This document shows, piece after piece, positions 1 through 10,536 of a DNA stretch of 64,000 bases. The notes under the pieces were generated by a model that ran no database searches, was not told the origin of the DNA, and saw nothing but the letters and a program-made list of their open reading frames with translations. Position 1 is the stretch's first letter, and every line of letters starts with the position of its first letter. Origin of the DNA: Viola odorata (Eukaryota; Streptophyta; Magnoliopsida; Malpighiales; Violaceae); NCBI GenBank assembly GCA_963691705.1, contig OY829537.1, positions 62,720,304 to 62,784,303 of the forward strand, given 5' to 3'. A program made the translations under genes and the position numbers.

Positions 1-1577
1 AAATGGGTTGGGCTCAGTTTAGAAATTGGAGAAATGGGCCAGGAACAATTCCTGGCCCAAGGAAATCAATTTAAATGGTGATGGGCCAAGCCCATCACCT
101 TTCCTTCATTTACTTGCGCGAAGGCCATGCGGCCCAAGATCAAACATCATCTTCAACCTCCCATCGCCGACGCCACTGCCGGCGACAGAGGTAACGAACC
201 AGGCGGCCAATTCGCCTGGTTCTTGGCCCGAATGAAAGCTCCCCCTTCCCCCAACACAGCCACGCAATCACACCAACGTAATGAACATGAAAACAGTGAC
301 AATTGCAGCCGCAACAACGATGCACACTAACTCATTTAATTAGCAAATAAATACTTCCCACGTTTGAATAGTGTAATCGATGCTAGTTTAGTGAAATTAA
401 CTTAAAGTTAAAACAATTGAGACAAATTTAAGCAATTAACTAGTTATCTAAGGCAAGAACGAAAAATAAAGAAAGAAGCAACAAGTGAGAGAGAGAGGGA
501 AAACTCACAGTGCTTGCCGAGAGAGGGAAGGATTGTGCGCAAGGAATGGGGCTCAAGCGTACGTGTATCGGCCAGGAAAAGGGAGAGGGGCAGTGTTGTT
601 TTTCTTCTTGCAATTTTTCGGACCGTTTGCGCGTGGAAGAATGGTGGCTATTTATAGCCGAAGGTCGCGTGGAGGCCGGACGAAGGAGCCGCGCATGGTG
701 GCCGGGAGCATGCGCTGGCGGGGCTAGGGGAGCCGTGATGATGGCGGAGGGCTAGGGAGCTAAGGAGCAGTTGGCTCGGGCGAGGACTTCCGTTGCCTCC
801 CTCGTGCATGCACTGTGCATGTGCATTATACACATTAATTCAAGGGCCATTGATATGGTTGACTTTCCTTGGTTGACCAGATCAATGGCCATGATCAAAT
901 GGCCTTTCATCTGATTTAAATGGCCTCGAGCCGGTTCCCGCGAACAAACGTTCTGACTTTTCGAGCTGAAGGTACCGTCGTGTAGAGAAAAATACGACGG
1001 GTTTAACCGTCTAGAGTAAATGATGAGAATTTCTCGTTTAACGTGTTTATTTTCGCGTTCAAAAACGTGAAACGTTTGAACGGAAAAATAATAACGTTAC
1101 GCCGAAAATTACACGAATCGCTGTAGACCGCTGCGACCAGAAAAAAATCTAGCAACTAGTTGATGGAAAACATTTTAAAGTCAAGTTATTGTCCGAGCGG
1201 ACTTATTCGGGTCCAATAAAAGCTCGAATAAAAATAATAATAAAATAATAAAAATACTAAAAAATGCGCTAAAATATAAAAAAATCCTAAAATTCATGTG
1301 ATGACCTAAAACGAAGAAAAAATGAGCAAACGACTGCCGGATAGTCAAAAATGTGATTTTTAAGGCTAAAAATATTAATGATAATAATAATGAAAATACC
1401 TGCCGAAAAATTAAAAATGCGATTTCGAAAGCTGACGATGCTAACGATGATGCTAAAATGCAACGAAACACCTAAAAATGCTAGCGACATTAAATCCACT
1501 GAAAATGACTGTAAATTAACTAAATAACAGAAATGCTAAAATTAAATAAAAATGGCGTCAAAATTCGAGTATCAACA
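1..1577 (-). mobile_element. Family L long LTR, partial copy X
   Basis: This stretch aligns by eye with 52500-54121, the sense-5' half of the solo LTR later in the window. Shared landmarks are the GGGCC-rich part near 85-130, a TATA box at 649-656 (read on the minus strand), the run of AATAATAATAAAA near 1225, and the end ...TCGAGTATCAACA at 1577, which on the minus strand is the LTR start TGTTGATAC. The rest lies left of the window. I infer an Ogre/Tat-type LTR from its length (2.9 kb in the complete copy). The small reading frames in it show no protein family and no conservation between copies. Confidence 0.75.
649..656 (-). promoter_or_regulatory. TATA box of LTR copy X
   Basis: TATAAATA reads on the minus strand about 920 nt inside the LTR start at 1577. 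The solo LTR has the same box about 990 nt inside its start, so the position is conserved within the family. Confidence 0.6.
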
Positions 1578-3646
1578 GTAATATTTACGTTCGAACTTTT
1601 ATTACTTACAAGCGAATATTTTTTATCGAGCAATATAGCGAAGTTTTCATCACTTACTGTATGCTATTTATCTTAGTTTATTTTATTATAGGTTTTAACA
1701 TTTTCGGTTCGAGTTTTTATCCATTTTCAGGCGAGATTGCTCATACCGTCCATTTAAACTGAATAATTAAATAATAAATCAAACAAGATTACTCCACCAT
1801 TGATCTAGTTGACTTTGAAAGTCAAACAAGATCAAGGGTGGAGGTAATTAACAAGTCATCATCCCTCTCTTCCTGCTCCTGCACAAAGAACCAATTCAAC
1901 CTTAATTTTGAGCCACATCTTCTCTTCCTCGAGCCTCACGTTCTTCCTCGAGCCACGCCACTGCTCACCCTCGCCTCGTCAATCATTTCTGACGCCATCA
2001 ACGCCAACGTCATCCTCTCCCTCAACCGACTCAAACTTCCTATAAATACCAACCTAATACATGTGATTAAGGGGGAGGGGAACGAAAAGGCAGAGGAGCT
2101 CAAGAAAACACACCTCACGTCCATCATCTTTGATTCTCTCTCTCGTGTTTTCCACTCTCCCACGACCACTTAGCAACTTTAAATACTCAAGGAAGAGCCT
2201 AACAAGCAAGCCCGAAGTTCCCAGCCGTAAGCAAGCTCCTTTGTCAACTCTCATCGATCCTCTTAACTAGCTCGGTAATAACACTAACTTGTCTTAATAA
2301 TTGCATTTTGAATTTAATTTCGCTACTGTCGTCTCAATTTAATGATTTAGAGTTGTATTTAATTAATATCTCAATTTTAGTTTAATTGCTTGGTATTTTC
2401 TTCTTTGAATTTTGCTTGTGTTTATGGCTGGTTCGACACTGTTTGGTGACGGGAGAGGTGTTGTTGGCAAGAGGGGCATTTTGGGCATGGTCTGGCCGGC
2501 GTCAGCTGCTGGCGGTGGTGCTGCAATGGTTGGCAGCGGCGGTGGCAAGTTGGGGAAGAAGACACTGTTCAGTGTCTTAAAAGGAAGGGAACCGCGGGTT
2601 AGGCCACGCGTGTGTGGCCCTAGGCCGGCGCTGTGCGCCTGGCCCAGGCGAGGGAGAAGCTGGGCCTGCTCAGGCCCAGCGCGGAAAGAGCAGGAAAAGG
2701 GCCAGCCCAGCTGGGCTGGCCTGCTGGTGGGCCCAGCTATGGGCCTGCCAGGGCCCATTCCCTGGCCCAGTGGGCCGGGCCCAACTAATTGGCCTGCCGT
2801 TTTTATTTATTTTATTTTTATTCTAATGTTTGTACTATTTATTTATTTCCGCGCTTGTACTGTTTATTTAATTTTCCATATGCTTGTGCTAACTATTTAT
2901 TTTCTTATGCTTGCATGACTAATTATTATTTTCGTATGCTTTTGCATGTTTAAATTATTCTACTTTTGTACAATCGTCAAAAAAAGAAAAAATTATTTCA
3001 CTTGCGTGCGTACAATAATTATGATATCGGTTATTCGCATGCTCGCACTTTTTAATTAATTATCTTTGCATGCTTTCAAATATATAAATAATTATTCTGC
3101 TCGCGTTTAATCGCTAAATTAATTATTTCACTCGCAACAAGTCATTAGATATTTATCTGCTTTTCGATTATCATTTTTCCGAACTAATAATATCGACTTT
3201 GTAGGGTAAATCAACCACTTATACCCTTCACAAGTACGCATTCCTTACCCTTTTATTTATTCTACGCTTTTTTCGCATATACGCTTGTATGCATGAATTA
3301 TTTAGAAACGTAGATTTAAATTTTATCCATTGGGCATGATAACTAAATTAGGACTTTTTGTTTTTCAAACATGTTTAAACACCTCTTTCTCTGGTAACCT
3401 TTTAGGATGTGACTCGGGTGCCTAACAACTTCCCGAGTCCATAAATCGACCCTGAATCATTGTTCTCGTGTTCAGACCCATTTTGCCTTAGCTTTTTATT
3501 TTTATGCCATGACTTTAGGTTCCCTAAACCTAGGAAAATTAGGGTGGCGACTTCATTAGCATCATGTGAGATGGATCCGATTTTGTCTCACATCCAGTCC
3601 CAAACCCGCGTCGCATTAGTATAAAATCCAGAACGGGGGTGCGGCA
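1578..3646 (+). mobile_element. Family L long LTR, partial copy Z, opposite orientation
   Basis: This copy is in the opposite orientation to X and Y. It carries CTATAAATA at 2040-2048 on the plus strand, a GGGCC-rich stretch at 2600-2790, AT-rich sequence with CGTATGC/GCATGC motifs at 2900-3180, and the conserved 3' end with 'ttagggtggcgacttcatt' near 3539 and terminal GGTGCGGCA at 3646. Reverse-complemented, 3400-3646 matches 51183-51430. Its true start is missing because copy X abuts at 1577, so I infer that X inserted into Z. No conserved protein was found. Confidence 0.7.
2041..2048 (+). promoter_or_regulatory. TATA box of LTR copy Z
   Basis: TATAAATA matches the position and context of the boxes in copy X and in the solo LTR. 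Confidence 0.55.
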
Positions 3647-3997
3647 CTAGTATACATGGAATGAACGCATAGTTTGGTTTAACGTATTTATTACGACAAA
3701 AATTGAATGAAACCGAACAAGATGGCATGAAAGAGAAAAATAGTAGGTAATTATCAATTAAAGAGATTATGCGCTCGATCTATGGTCTGAGAAATTTTAC
3801 TCGGGACCGATAGAAGTTTGCTCGAAAAGATAGTCGAAAGTACGAAAAAATTAAAAAGGTACAAAATCACACGAAAGTTTAAACAAACTAGCATAGGACC
3901 AAGAATCAATAGAAATTTGACCTAGACGAGCTATTAAATGTGATGAGCGTAAAAATGCGTAAAGTTTTGACGAAAAGTCAAAAATTGGGTAGCAACA
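3647..3997 (-). mobile_element. Family L long LTR, terminal fragment Y
   Basis: The fragment 'gagatggc..gaaagagaaaaatagtagg' (split here for brevity) is shared with 53670-53700, and the fragment ends ...GGGTAGCAACA at 3997, the sense-5' end of the family. It starts abruptly where copy Z ends, so Z appears to have inserted into Y. At its right edge Athila LTR sequence resumes, so Y itself inserted into an Athila LTR. Confidence 0.65.
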
Positions 3998-4080
3998 GAC
4001 AGTGATAAGTTGTATTTTCTATCCATTTTCATATTCCTCCTTACGACTATATTTGATGCTCTCGACAGGCCATCAAATTT

Positions 4081-4098
4081 TGGCGTGGTTGTCGGGGA
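4081..4098 (+). promoter_or_regulatory. Athila-type primer binding site
   Basis: TGGCGTGGTTGTCGGGGA follows the LTR end (...CCATCA at 4075) after five bases. It is a decayed form of the Athila primer site TGGCGCCGTTGCCGGGGA, thought to pair with a tRNA-Asp. Confidence 0.75.
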
Positions 4099-4144
4099 CC
4101 TAGCAGTGGTTTGTAGTTTTGTTTTTATTTTTATTTTTGTAGTT

Positions 4145-5570
4145 GATGACTAGGTCCTCAAAAGAAGAATTACTTCCATACAATCCAGAACTCACTAGGA
4201 CCGAGAGACAAATCAGGAAGAGAACTAGGAGAAAATTCGAAGGAGAATTTTCTGGGACATAAACAGACTCTAGCTCAGATAGCAATCTTGGCCAAGCCTT
4301 AGGCCAAACTGAAAATCATAATCCAGTCATGGAAGAAAATCAATAGGAAAGAACCATGAGAGAGTTGAATAGAGGGGCATAGAAAGAAACCTACTCTTGC
4401 ATCCAGTTACCCCCTATTGCAAATGATTGGTCTATTAAAACAAACATAATAGCCAATCTTATAAAATTTCATGGCCACTCAAATGAGAATCCCTATAACT
4501 ATCTCAAAAACCTACACCTCCAATGTGATACCCTCAAACGAGTAGGTGTAGCCATAGAAAGAGCCAAACTAAAAGCATTCCCATGGTCCCTTCGAGACTC
4601 TACTAGGAACTGGTTCTATAGCTTGCCCCACAATACCATCACCACATGGGGTTTGATGTCTAGTGTTTTCCTTAATAAATACTAGAATGCCACCAAAGCA
4701 GGAGCAGCTAGGAAGAACCTAGTCTCTATCCAACAGAGAAGCAATGAAAGCCTCAATGAATATCATTAAAGATTCATGGATTTTTAAGACATTTGTCCTA
4801 CTCATGGGGTGACAGACCAAGCTCTAACGCAATATTTTTATAATGGGATGAGCCAGAAAGACAAGGAAAGGGTAGATGCTGCAGCTGGAGGAGCCCTCCA
4901 AGACCTCACTCCAACTATAGCCAAGCTTCTTCTTTAGACAATGGCTTGATAATTGTCAAAATAATACATCTGCTGAGAGAAACTCTATCCCTACTAATTT
5001 AAATTCAATTAATGTTGAGGAAAAATTGACAGAAATATCTAATATGCTTTTGAATCTTTCTACAGGATCAGCAATGGCAGTGGCAGCTCCAGAGTAGGTA
5101 GCCGTGATTTGTGGAATATGTTAGGAGCAAGATCACCCAACTCACAGCTGTTACATGGTACAATAGCCAGGTGATCTAGTGTAGTCAATGCAGCATATGG
5201 ATATAACCAATGACAGTAGGGGCAATAAAGGTTTCCTCATGAAAGTAATCAGTACTTTTGGAGGAGCCATCCTAATTTTAAGTGGAGAAAAGACCCACCA
5301 CAACCAAATCAGACAACTCCACAGCAGTACCAAAAGCCACAATAGCCTCAATAATGTCCACTAAACTTCCAGCATTTTGTACCTAGACCACTTTAAAACC
5401 AGGCCCTGTACCTCAGTTGCAACCTGCACCTTAACTTCTAAAAATTACTAGTGTCCATAGAAGACACCTTGCAGAAATTTATGCAAGCTACCTAGTCAAC
5501 CTTGACATGAATGCAAAAGCAGATTGGACAACTGACATAAAAACATTCTCCTGATAACCAAGGCAGATTA
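4145..5570 (+). pseudogene. gag: Athila-left gag remnant
   Basis: The frame from the ATG at 4145 reads MTRSSKEELLPYNPELTRTE, parallel to the start of gag in Athila-right at 43763. The nucleocapsid-like middle (NDWSIKTNIIANLIKFHGHS, WFYSLPHNTITTW, KERVDAAAGGALQDLTP) is clearly recognisable between about 4425 and 4925. Stops interrupt it at many places and the 3' part past 4940 is out of frame. The reading frame is then broken at 5571 by a solo LTR and resumes at 7071. It cannot encode a functional structural protein. Confidence 0.8.
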
Positions 5571-5571
5571 T

Positions 5572-7070
5572 TGATGGCGTGTGTTTTATGCATGATTTTC
5601 TCCTCTAGTCTTATTTCGAGCATGATACTGCTGATTTGACTTTATTTTCATCCTTTTTTGCAGATCTAGGCTAAAAGAGAGAAAGATGCTAAAACATGCG
5701 CTTTTTCGATGGTTTTCCGTTGGAGCATAAATCGTCTAGCCTTAGCTGTTGATCAAGTTGTATTGCCCTAGAGGCTATCATCGAGGCCTCGACACGTGAA
5801 AGAAATATTCCCTAAAAGATCCACACGAGATTTCATGGAGATTCCTTTTTGCCATTTTAGGATATTCCCTTTTTGGACAACGCTCATTCCATGTTTTATA
5901 TCTCTCTTAGTTGGATTTTGTCTTCTTGTGAGCTTTGAGGGTTATTAAGCCTTTAGTTTTAGGGTTTTGGATCATCTTTGATCTAACATCCCTTAGTTTT
6001 TGGTGGCCGTCATCTCTTTGAAAGCTCTCTCTCTCATCCTTTTAGCAGAAATTTTCTCTCTCTTACATTGGGATCTGTTTTCCGTCTTTTTCCTCAATTA
6101 ACACTGCCAAGCATACTTTGTTACAACCCGGAGTTTTATGCTTCGGCCGATATTTATTAAGCATTTTTATTTTACTTATCTCTTATTTTCGTTTTTGATA
6201 TTTATTAGATCTATAATTCATTTACTTGCTAGCATGAGCGGCTAAGCTCATCCTTCTTAGCAAAGGTATTTCGAGGGTTGCGAAAAGGTAGTGATGAGGC
6301 TAAATTGTTCTTCATATATTTGCTTGTTTCTCGATTTCTTGCCATTTCATTTGAGGTTTATTAGAAGCTTGATCAACTGCTAGTTTATCTCTTGTGAATG
6401 CTGTCATCCATGTAGTAATAACTAACATGAGGTTGCATGGTAGAGTATACAACTAGATCTAAGTCATCATATCATTTGGTCCAATCTAACTAGGGCAAGC
6501 GACCAATTAGGGTATTGTCTCTGTGTCTTTCCCTCGACGTGTCTTTCCTCTGCTTAATGAGCCTCTGAGTATTACCTCCATGAACATACCTTGGAGGACG
6601 GTAGAACGTCAAGGCTATCCCATAAACGTACCTTGGGGTAGCTTCTCATATGAAGGAAAGTAGGGGAGCTAAACGTACCTAGCCCATATAGCACGTCTAT
6701 GACGTAAGAGTAGAATATTTTTGTGCGAATGATTGACTAGGCATCGACACAACCCGAGAAGATCCTTTGCTAAGATTCTCTCTCATCTGACTTTACTCCT
6801 TTTATTATTTTACTTGCTTATTGTTATCATTTTGCCTTTATTATTATTCCTGCTTTTCTCTCTCTTATATTTTTGAACCTCTCTTGGTCAATTCATTTGA
6901 CCAACTAAACCCCCCCATGTTCCCGTTTTGTTTATTTATTTCTGTTATACATCTAAGGTAAGTGTCACCATTCAATCTCTGTGGTTTGACCCTGTTACCG
7001 CTATTCGTAAATTAATTGTGCATTTAGGCATCAGGTTTATTATTTTTGACGCGTTTCGACGGGGCGACTA
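5572..7070 (+). mobile_element. Solo LTR inside Athila-left gag
   Basis: A 1499-bp block starting TGATGGCGTG and ending GGGGCGACTA interrupts gag. On the left the host reads ...GGCAGATTA(T) and on the right (A)ATTACCCTCC, so the flanks share ATTA with a one-base mismatch in the fifth position, close to a 5-bp target duplication. Inside, the 3' part ('ggtaagtgtcaccattcaat', 'gtggtttgaccctgttacc' near 6960-7000) looks like the U5 end of an Athila-type LTR. No coding region was recognised. The final CA has probably changed to TA. Confidence 0.65.
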
Positions 7071-8783
7071 ATTACCCTCCACCATATTAGACAATCCTGA
7101 GCACAATATGAGTGTTATTAATCTAAGGAGTGGAAGTATACTGCCAGAAATTGAGGGTGCAAGGACTGATAAGGAGATGAATCAGTTGCATGAGGAAGAT
7201 GAAGAAGAAGATGAGGATGTTTAGACAGAGACAGTTCTAGTAATTCCAGAGAACTTGCCCAGGCAAGAACCCAGCTTGGCCAAGCCTCTGGTCAAGCTAA
7301 ATGAGAAAATTGTTGTTCAGGAGGAAACAATAGAGATTCCACCCCCTTTTCCTCCCAGATCCTCAAAGCAGAAGAAATTAGATGAGGCTAAGGAATTTAT
7401 GAATATTTTTGGCAAAATTGCAGTGAATATTCTCATGCTTGATTTAATTGCTAAAGTACCTTTTTATGCTAAATTTTTTAAGGAACTTTGTACTAACAAG
7501 AGAAAACTTGTAGGTGTTGAAAGAGTGAATCTTACCTAAAATGTTTCTATAGTTTTACAGGCCCACCTACTAGAAAAGTGCAACGATCAAGGCACTTTCA
7601 CAATCCCTTGTAAGATAGGAAACAAGGTAGTGGATAAGGCTCTTTGTGATTTGGGAGCTGGAATCAATGTAATGTCTTTGAGTGAGTATGAGGCATTACA
7701 GATGGGTACAATGAAAGAAACACAGGTAGTGATCTAGTTGGCTGACAAAATAATCATCCATCCCAAGGGAGTTATGGAGGATGTACTTGTTCAAGTCAAT
7801 AATTTCATTTATCCAGTTGACTTTTATATAGTGGAGATGAATACTGACCTTCCAGTGCTAAAGATGTGCTCCTAGGGAGACCTTTTCTTAGGACAACAAG
7901 AGCTAAAATAGATGTCTATGAAGGTAGCATAATTTTGGAATTTTGTGGCAGCATGATCAAGTTCAGTATGAAAGAAGGACTGAAATATCCTAATGAATTG
8001 CACAACTTGAATTTTATTGATATTTTAGATCCTATTACAAAAGAGGTGACAAATATATGTACTAATGATCCTCTTGAGTATGTTTTGAGTAGGAGTATCT
8101 CAACTAAGAAGCTGGAGGAATTAGAAGATAGGACTGGAGATCAAAAGGAGCTCAAACAAACCTTGATAGAGCTTAATGAAGCTGAACCTCAGAAGCAAGC
8201 TTCAATTTGTAGTTGTTACAAGTATCTGATTCTAAACTTTTGCCTTCTATTGTACAGGCACCAGAGTTGGAATTAAAAGCTTTACCAGACCATCTCAAGT
8301 ATGCTTATCTTGGCCAAGATGAAACTCTTCCAATGATAATCTCAGCCAAGCTCACAAGAGATGAAGAAGACAAATTGATAGATGTGCTAAAGCAGCACAA
8401 ACAGGCAATGGGATGGACTTTGGCAGACATCAACGACATATCCTCAACCATCTGTACCCATAAAATACATGTGGAAGAGGATAAAAAAGACAGGAATCAC
8501 AGTGATAGAAGGAGAAGATGGGACAAAAAGGACAACTAGAATCCATAATGGATGGAGATTTTGCATAGACTACAAAAGGCTTAACTAAGTCACTAGAAAA
8601 GACCAGTTTCCATTGCCATTTATTGATCAAATGGTGAAAAGTCTGACTGGTAAGTCCCATTACTATTTTTTGGATGGATATTTAGGGTTCCATTAGATCC
8701 CAATGGCACCTGAGGATCAAGAGAAGCAACATTTATGTGTCCTTTTGGAACCTTTGCATACAGAAGAATGCCTTTTGGGCTAT
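7071..8783 (+). pseudogene. pol: Athila-left protease and partial reverse transcriptase remnant
   Basis: After the solo LTR the element continues with the linker NLRSGS at about 7120, then protease with TIPCKIGNK and the catalytic-type DLGAGIN at about 7645-7670, then LGRPF at about 7867. Reverse transcriptase begins near 8545 with WRFCIDYKRLN, then [19 protein letters not shown] and RMPFGL at 8767-8783. Compared with Athila-right there are several stops and at least two frameshifts (near 7855 and 8720). The catalytic DD motif lies beyond the truncation, so the enzyme is absent. Confidence 0.85.
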
Positions 8784-8915
8784 TGATACGATCCTAGTTG
8801 CGTAGGATGCGTAACAAGTACCTTTTTTATCTAGTTCGAAGGATTAATTTTTTTTAATGCGGAATAAAAAATCACTTGAATACTTAACCCTCCTAGCAAC
8901 CTGTGTTAAGCAACC
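8763..8915. repeat. Tandem duplication copy 1, left part (Athila RT end plus D LTR end)
   Basis: From AGAATGCCTTTTGGGCTAT through the D LTR end (TGATACGATCCTAG from 8784) to ...TTAAGCAACC at 8915, this matches 16517-16667. Element A interrupts the unit at 8915 and copy 1 continues at 16374-16513. The two copies differ by scattered substitutions, so the duplication is not recent. Confidence 0.75.
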
Positions 8916-9828
8916 TGATACGATCGCTCTGATCGCATCGCGTACTCGAAGCCAACGCCAAGATCTCATGGCATATATGCTTCAACATTTACGCCGCGAA
9001 GAGGCTCACCCAAAGCCCAAGGACCAATGGAGCTCATGTATGGAAATCTAAGGACCAAAGGGGAGCCAACCTTCCTTTCCAGCCCAGCCCATCATCAAGC
9101 AGCAGCTGTCCTCCTTTCCAGCCCAGCCCATCACGCAGCAGCAGCCCGGCCCAACAGCAGCACACTCGTCCACGCAGCAGCAGCAGCACACTTGTCCACG
9201 CACGATGTGGCCCACCAACGCCATCACCTGCACAATGGCCACTCGCCCATCACTCCACGACAACCACAATGAAGGCATCACGTCCAAATTAAATCCAATT
9301 AATTGCCACCCAATTAATTGGTAAATTACCCTTCTCACCCTTAAGATTTTAGGTATAAATAGGAACCTTTGTTTCCTTCAGAAGGTGGCTTTTTGATCAT
9401 TGATGAACCTCATACTTAAAGCCAATTTCTAGTTAAATTTCTTATTTTCTTAGTTTCTTTCTTTCCCTAAATTTCTTGTAAACTTTCGATCTTAAGCTAG
9501 CAAATTCATTGCAAGTTTGAGTTCGATATTTCAAGTATATTCAATATAGAAAGGTTGCTCGTTCTTCGTTAACGAGAGGGTTTTCTTGAATTTACTTGTT
9601 CATATTATCATCCATATTTCACTTCTAAAATTCTCGATTCAAGAACCATTAATCTTGAATTAAAATTCCCTTATTTGTCCATACACCTTTCTAAAATTCA
9701 TACATCTTTCCATTACAAATTCCCGCTGCGCCTAACTCCTGAAGTCATCAAACCTTCATCCATCAATCATCCAAGCCATCCCCAATTGAGACTAGTTCCT
9801 TGCAATTCAACATCGAAGGATCCTAACA
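8916..9828 (+). repeat. Element A 5' LTR
   Basis: The LTR starts TGATACGATC and ends GGATCCTAACA. It differs from the 3' LTR by two length changes (a CAG-rich block near 9155-9195 and an AATTAATTGCCACCC duplication near 9297) and scattered substitutions. A TATA box (TATAAAT) lies at 9354-9360. Confidence 0.95.
9354..9360 (+). promoter_or_regulatory. TATA box of element A LTR
   Basis: TATAAAT is followed by AGGAACC. The 3' LTR has the same box at 15894-15900. It lies about 440 nt into the LTR, where U3 would be expected to end. Confidence 0.7.
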
Positions 9829-9830
9829 CG

Positions 9831-9842
9831 TGGTAGCGGAGC
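9831..9842 (+). promoter_or_regulatory. Element A primer binding site
   Basis: TGGTAGCGGAGC begins two bases after the LTR end. It resembles the initiator-Met-tRNA site TGGTATCAGAGC with two differences. Element C has the identical 12-mer at 22308-22319, which ties the two families together. Confidence 0.75.
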
Positions 9843-10536
9843 TCGGCTGTCTCGAAGGTTGGTAAACATTCAAAATTGCTCAATCAATTCCTTTACAATT
9901 TTCCGAAATTCATTACCCATTGTATAAATTTTGCCACTAACGCAAATTTTATTTTCGTTGCTATTTATTTGCGATCTGAGCGTCCCTTCACTTGTGATAA
10001 AAAAAAAATATATCAAAAAGAAAAAGAAAAAGAAAAAGAAAATATATATATATTTTGTATATATATAAATATATATATAAAAAAAAATCAAAGATCGACA
10101 CAAGTCAAAAGCAAGGGACAAGATCGCTAGGTAAGCTTTTCGACACTTGACGTGGACTTAAATTGGACGAGTCAAGCTTTTCTTTCGGCTTCCTAAACAA
10201 CAATCCTTTTGCGCCATTCTTCATTCGAGTCTTTGTAAGTTTTCTATTATTGATTCCATATCTTTTCTACTCCAAATTAAGGTAAGTGCATAACTTAACT
10301 TTGTTCGTGTTATTTACCTTAATTTTCCATACCTTTCTTTGTGTGCCGAGTTTTCATTGTGTGTCACCAAAGTTCTCATCATTCTTCGAGTCTTTAAACT
10401 AAAATTGGCATTAACTTTGTTTTTGTGTGATTTTGGTGAGAACAATAGAGAGAAGAGTGTAAACACGTGAGGGAGGGTACTAACAAACACCTTTTAGTTC
10501 CCCTTTGAGTTTATTTTCTTTGTGCAGGTACACATC
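9843..10536 (+). other. Element A leader
   Basis: This non-coding leader holds a purine- and TA-rich stretch (about 10000-10085). A possible intron is suggested by TAGGTAAGC near 10129 and TTTGTGCAGGT just before the gag start, but no transcript supports it. No coding signal was seen. Confidence 0.5.

Larger units (their letters stand above)
3998..8783 (+). mobile_element. Athila-left: decayed Athila-type Ty3/gypsy element, 5' part
   Basis: The order is an LTR tail (3998-4075), primer site (4081-4098), gag (4145-5570), protease (7570-7960) and the first part of reverse transcriptase (8540-8783). It runs parallel to the better preserved Athila-right element at 43610-47120. Its 5' LTR is cut by LTR copy Y, its gag is split by a solo LTR, and its reverse transcriptase stops in the middle of the conserved MPFGL motif at 8783 where element D begins. 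No integrase or 3' LTR of this copy was found. Many stops are TAG or TAA where the sister copy has CAG or CAA, as expected from cytosine deamination. Confidence 0.85.

Noticed and set aside
485..755. Overlapping frames in the GC-richer part of LTR copy X
   Set aside because: Not kept in the related solo LTR or copy Z, so not coding.
2363..2826. Overlapping frames on both strands with GGGCC repeats in LTR copy Z
   Set aside because: Compositional bias gives long frames on both strands; no family and no conservation.
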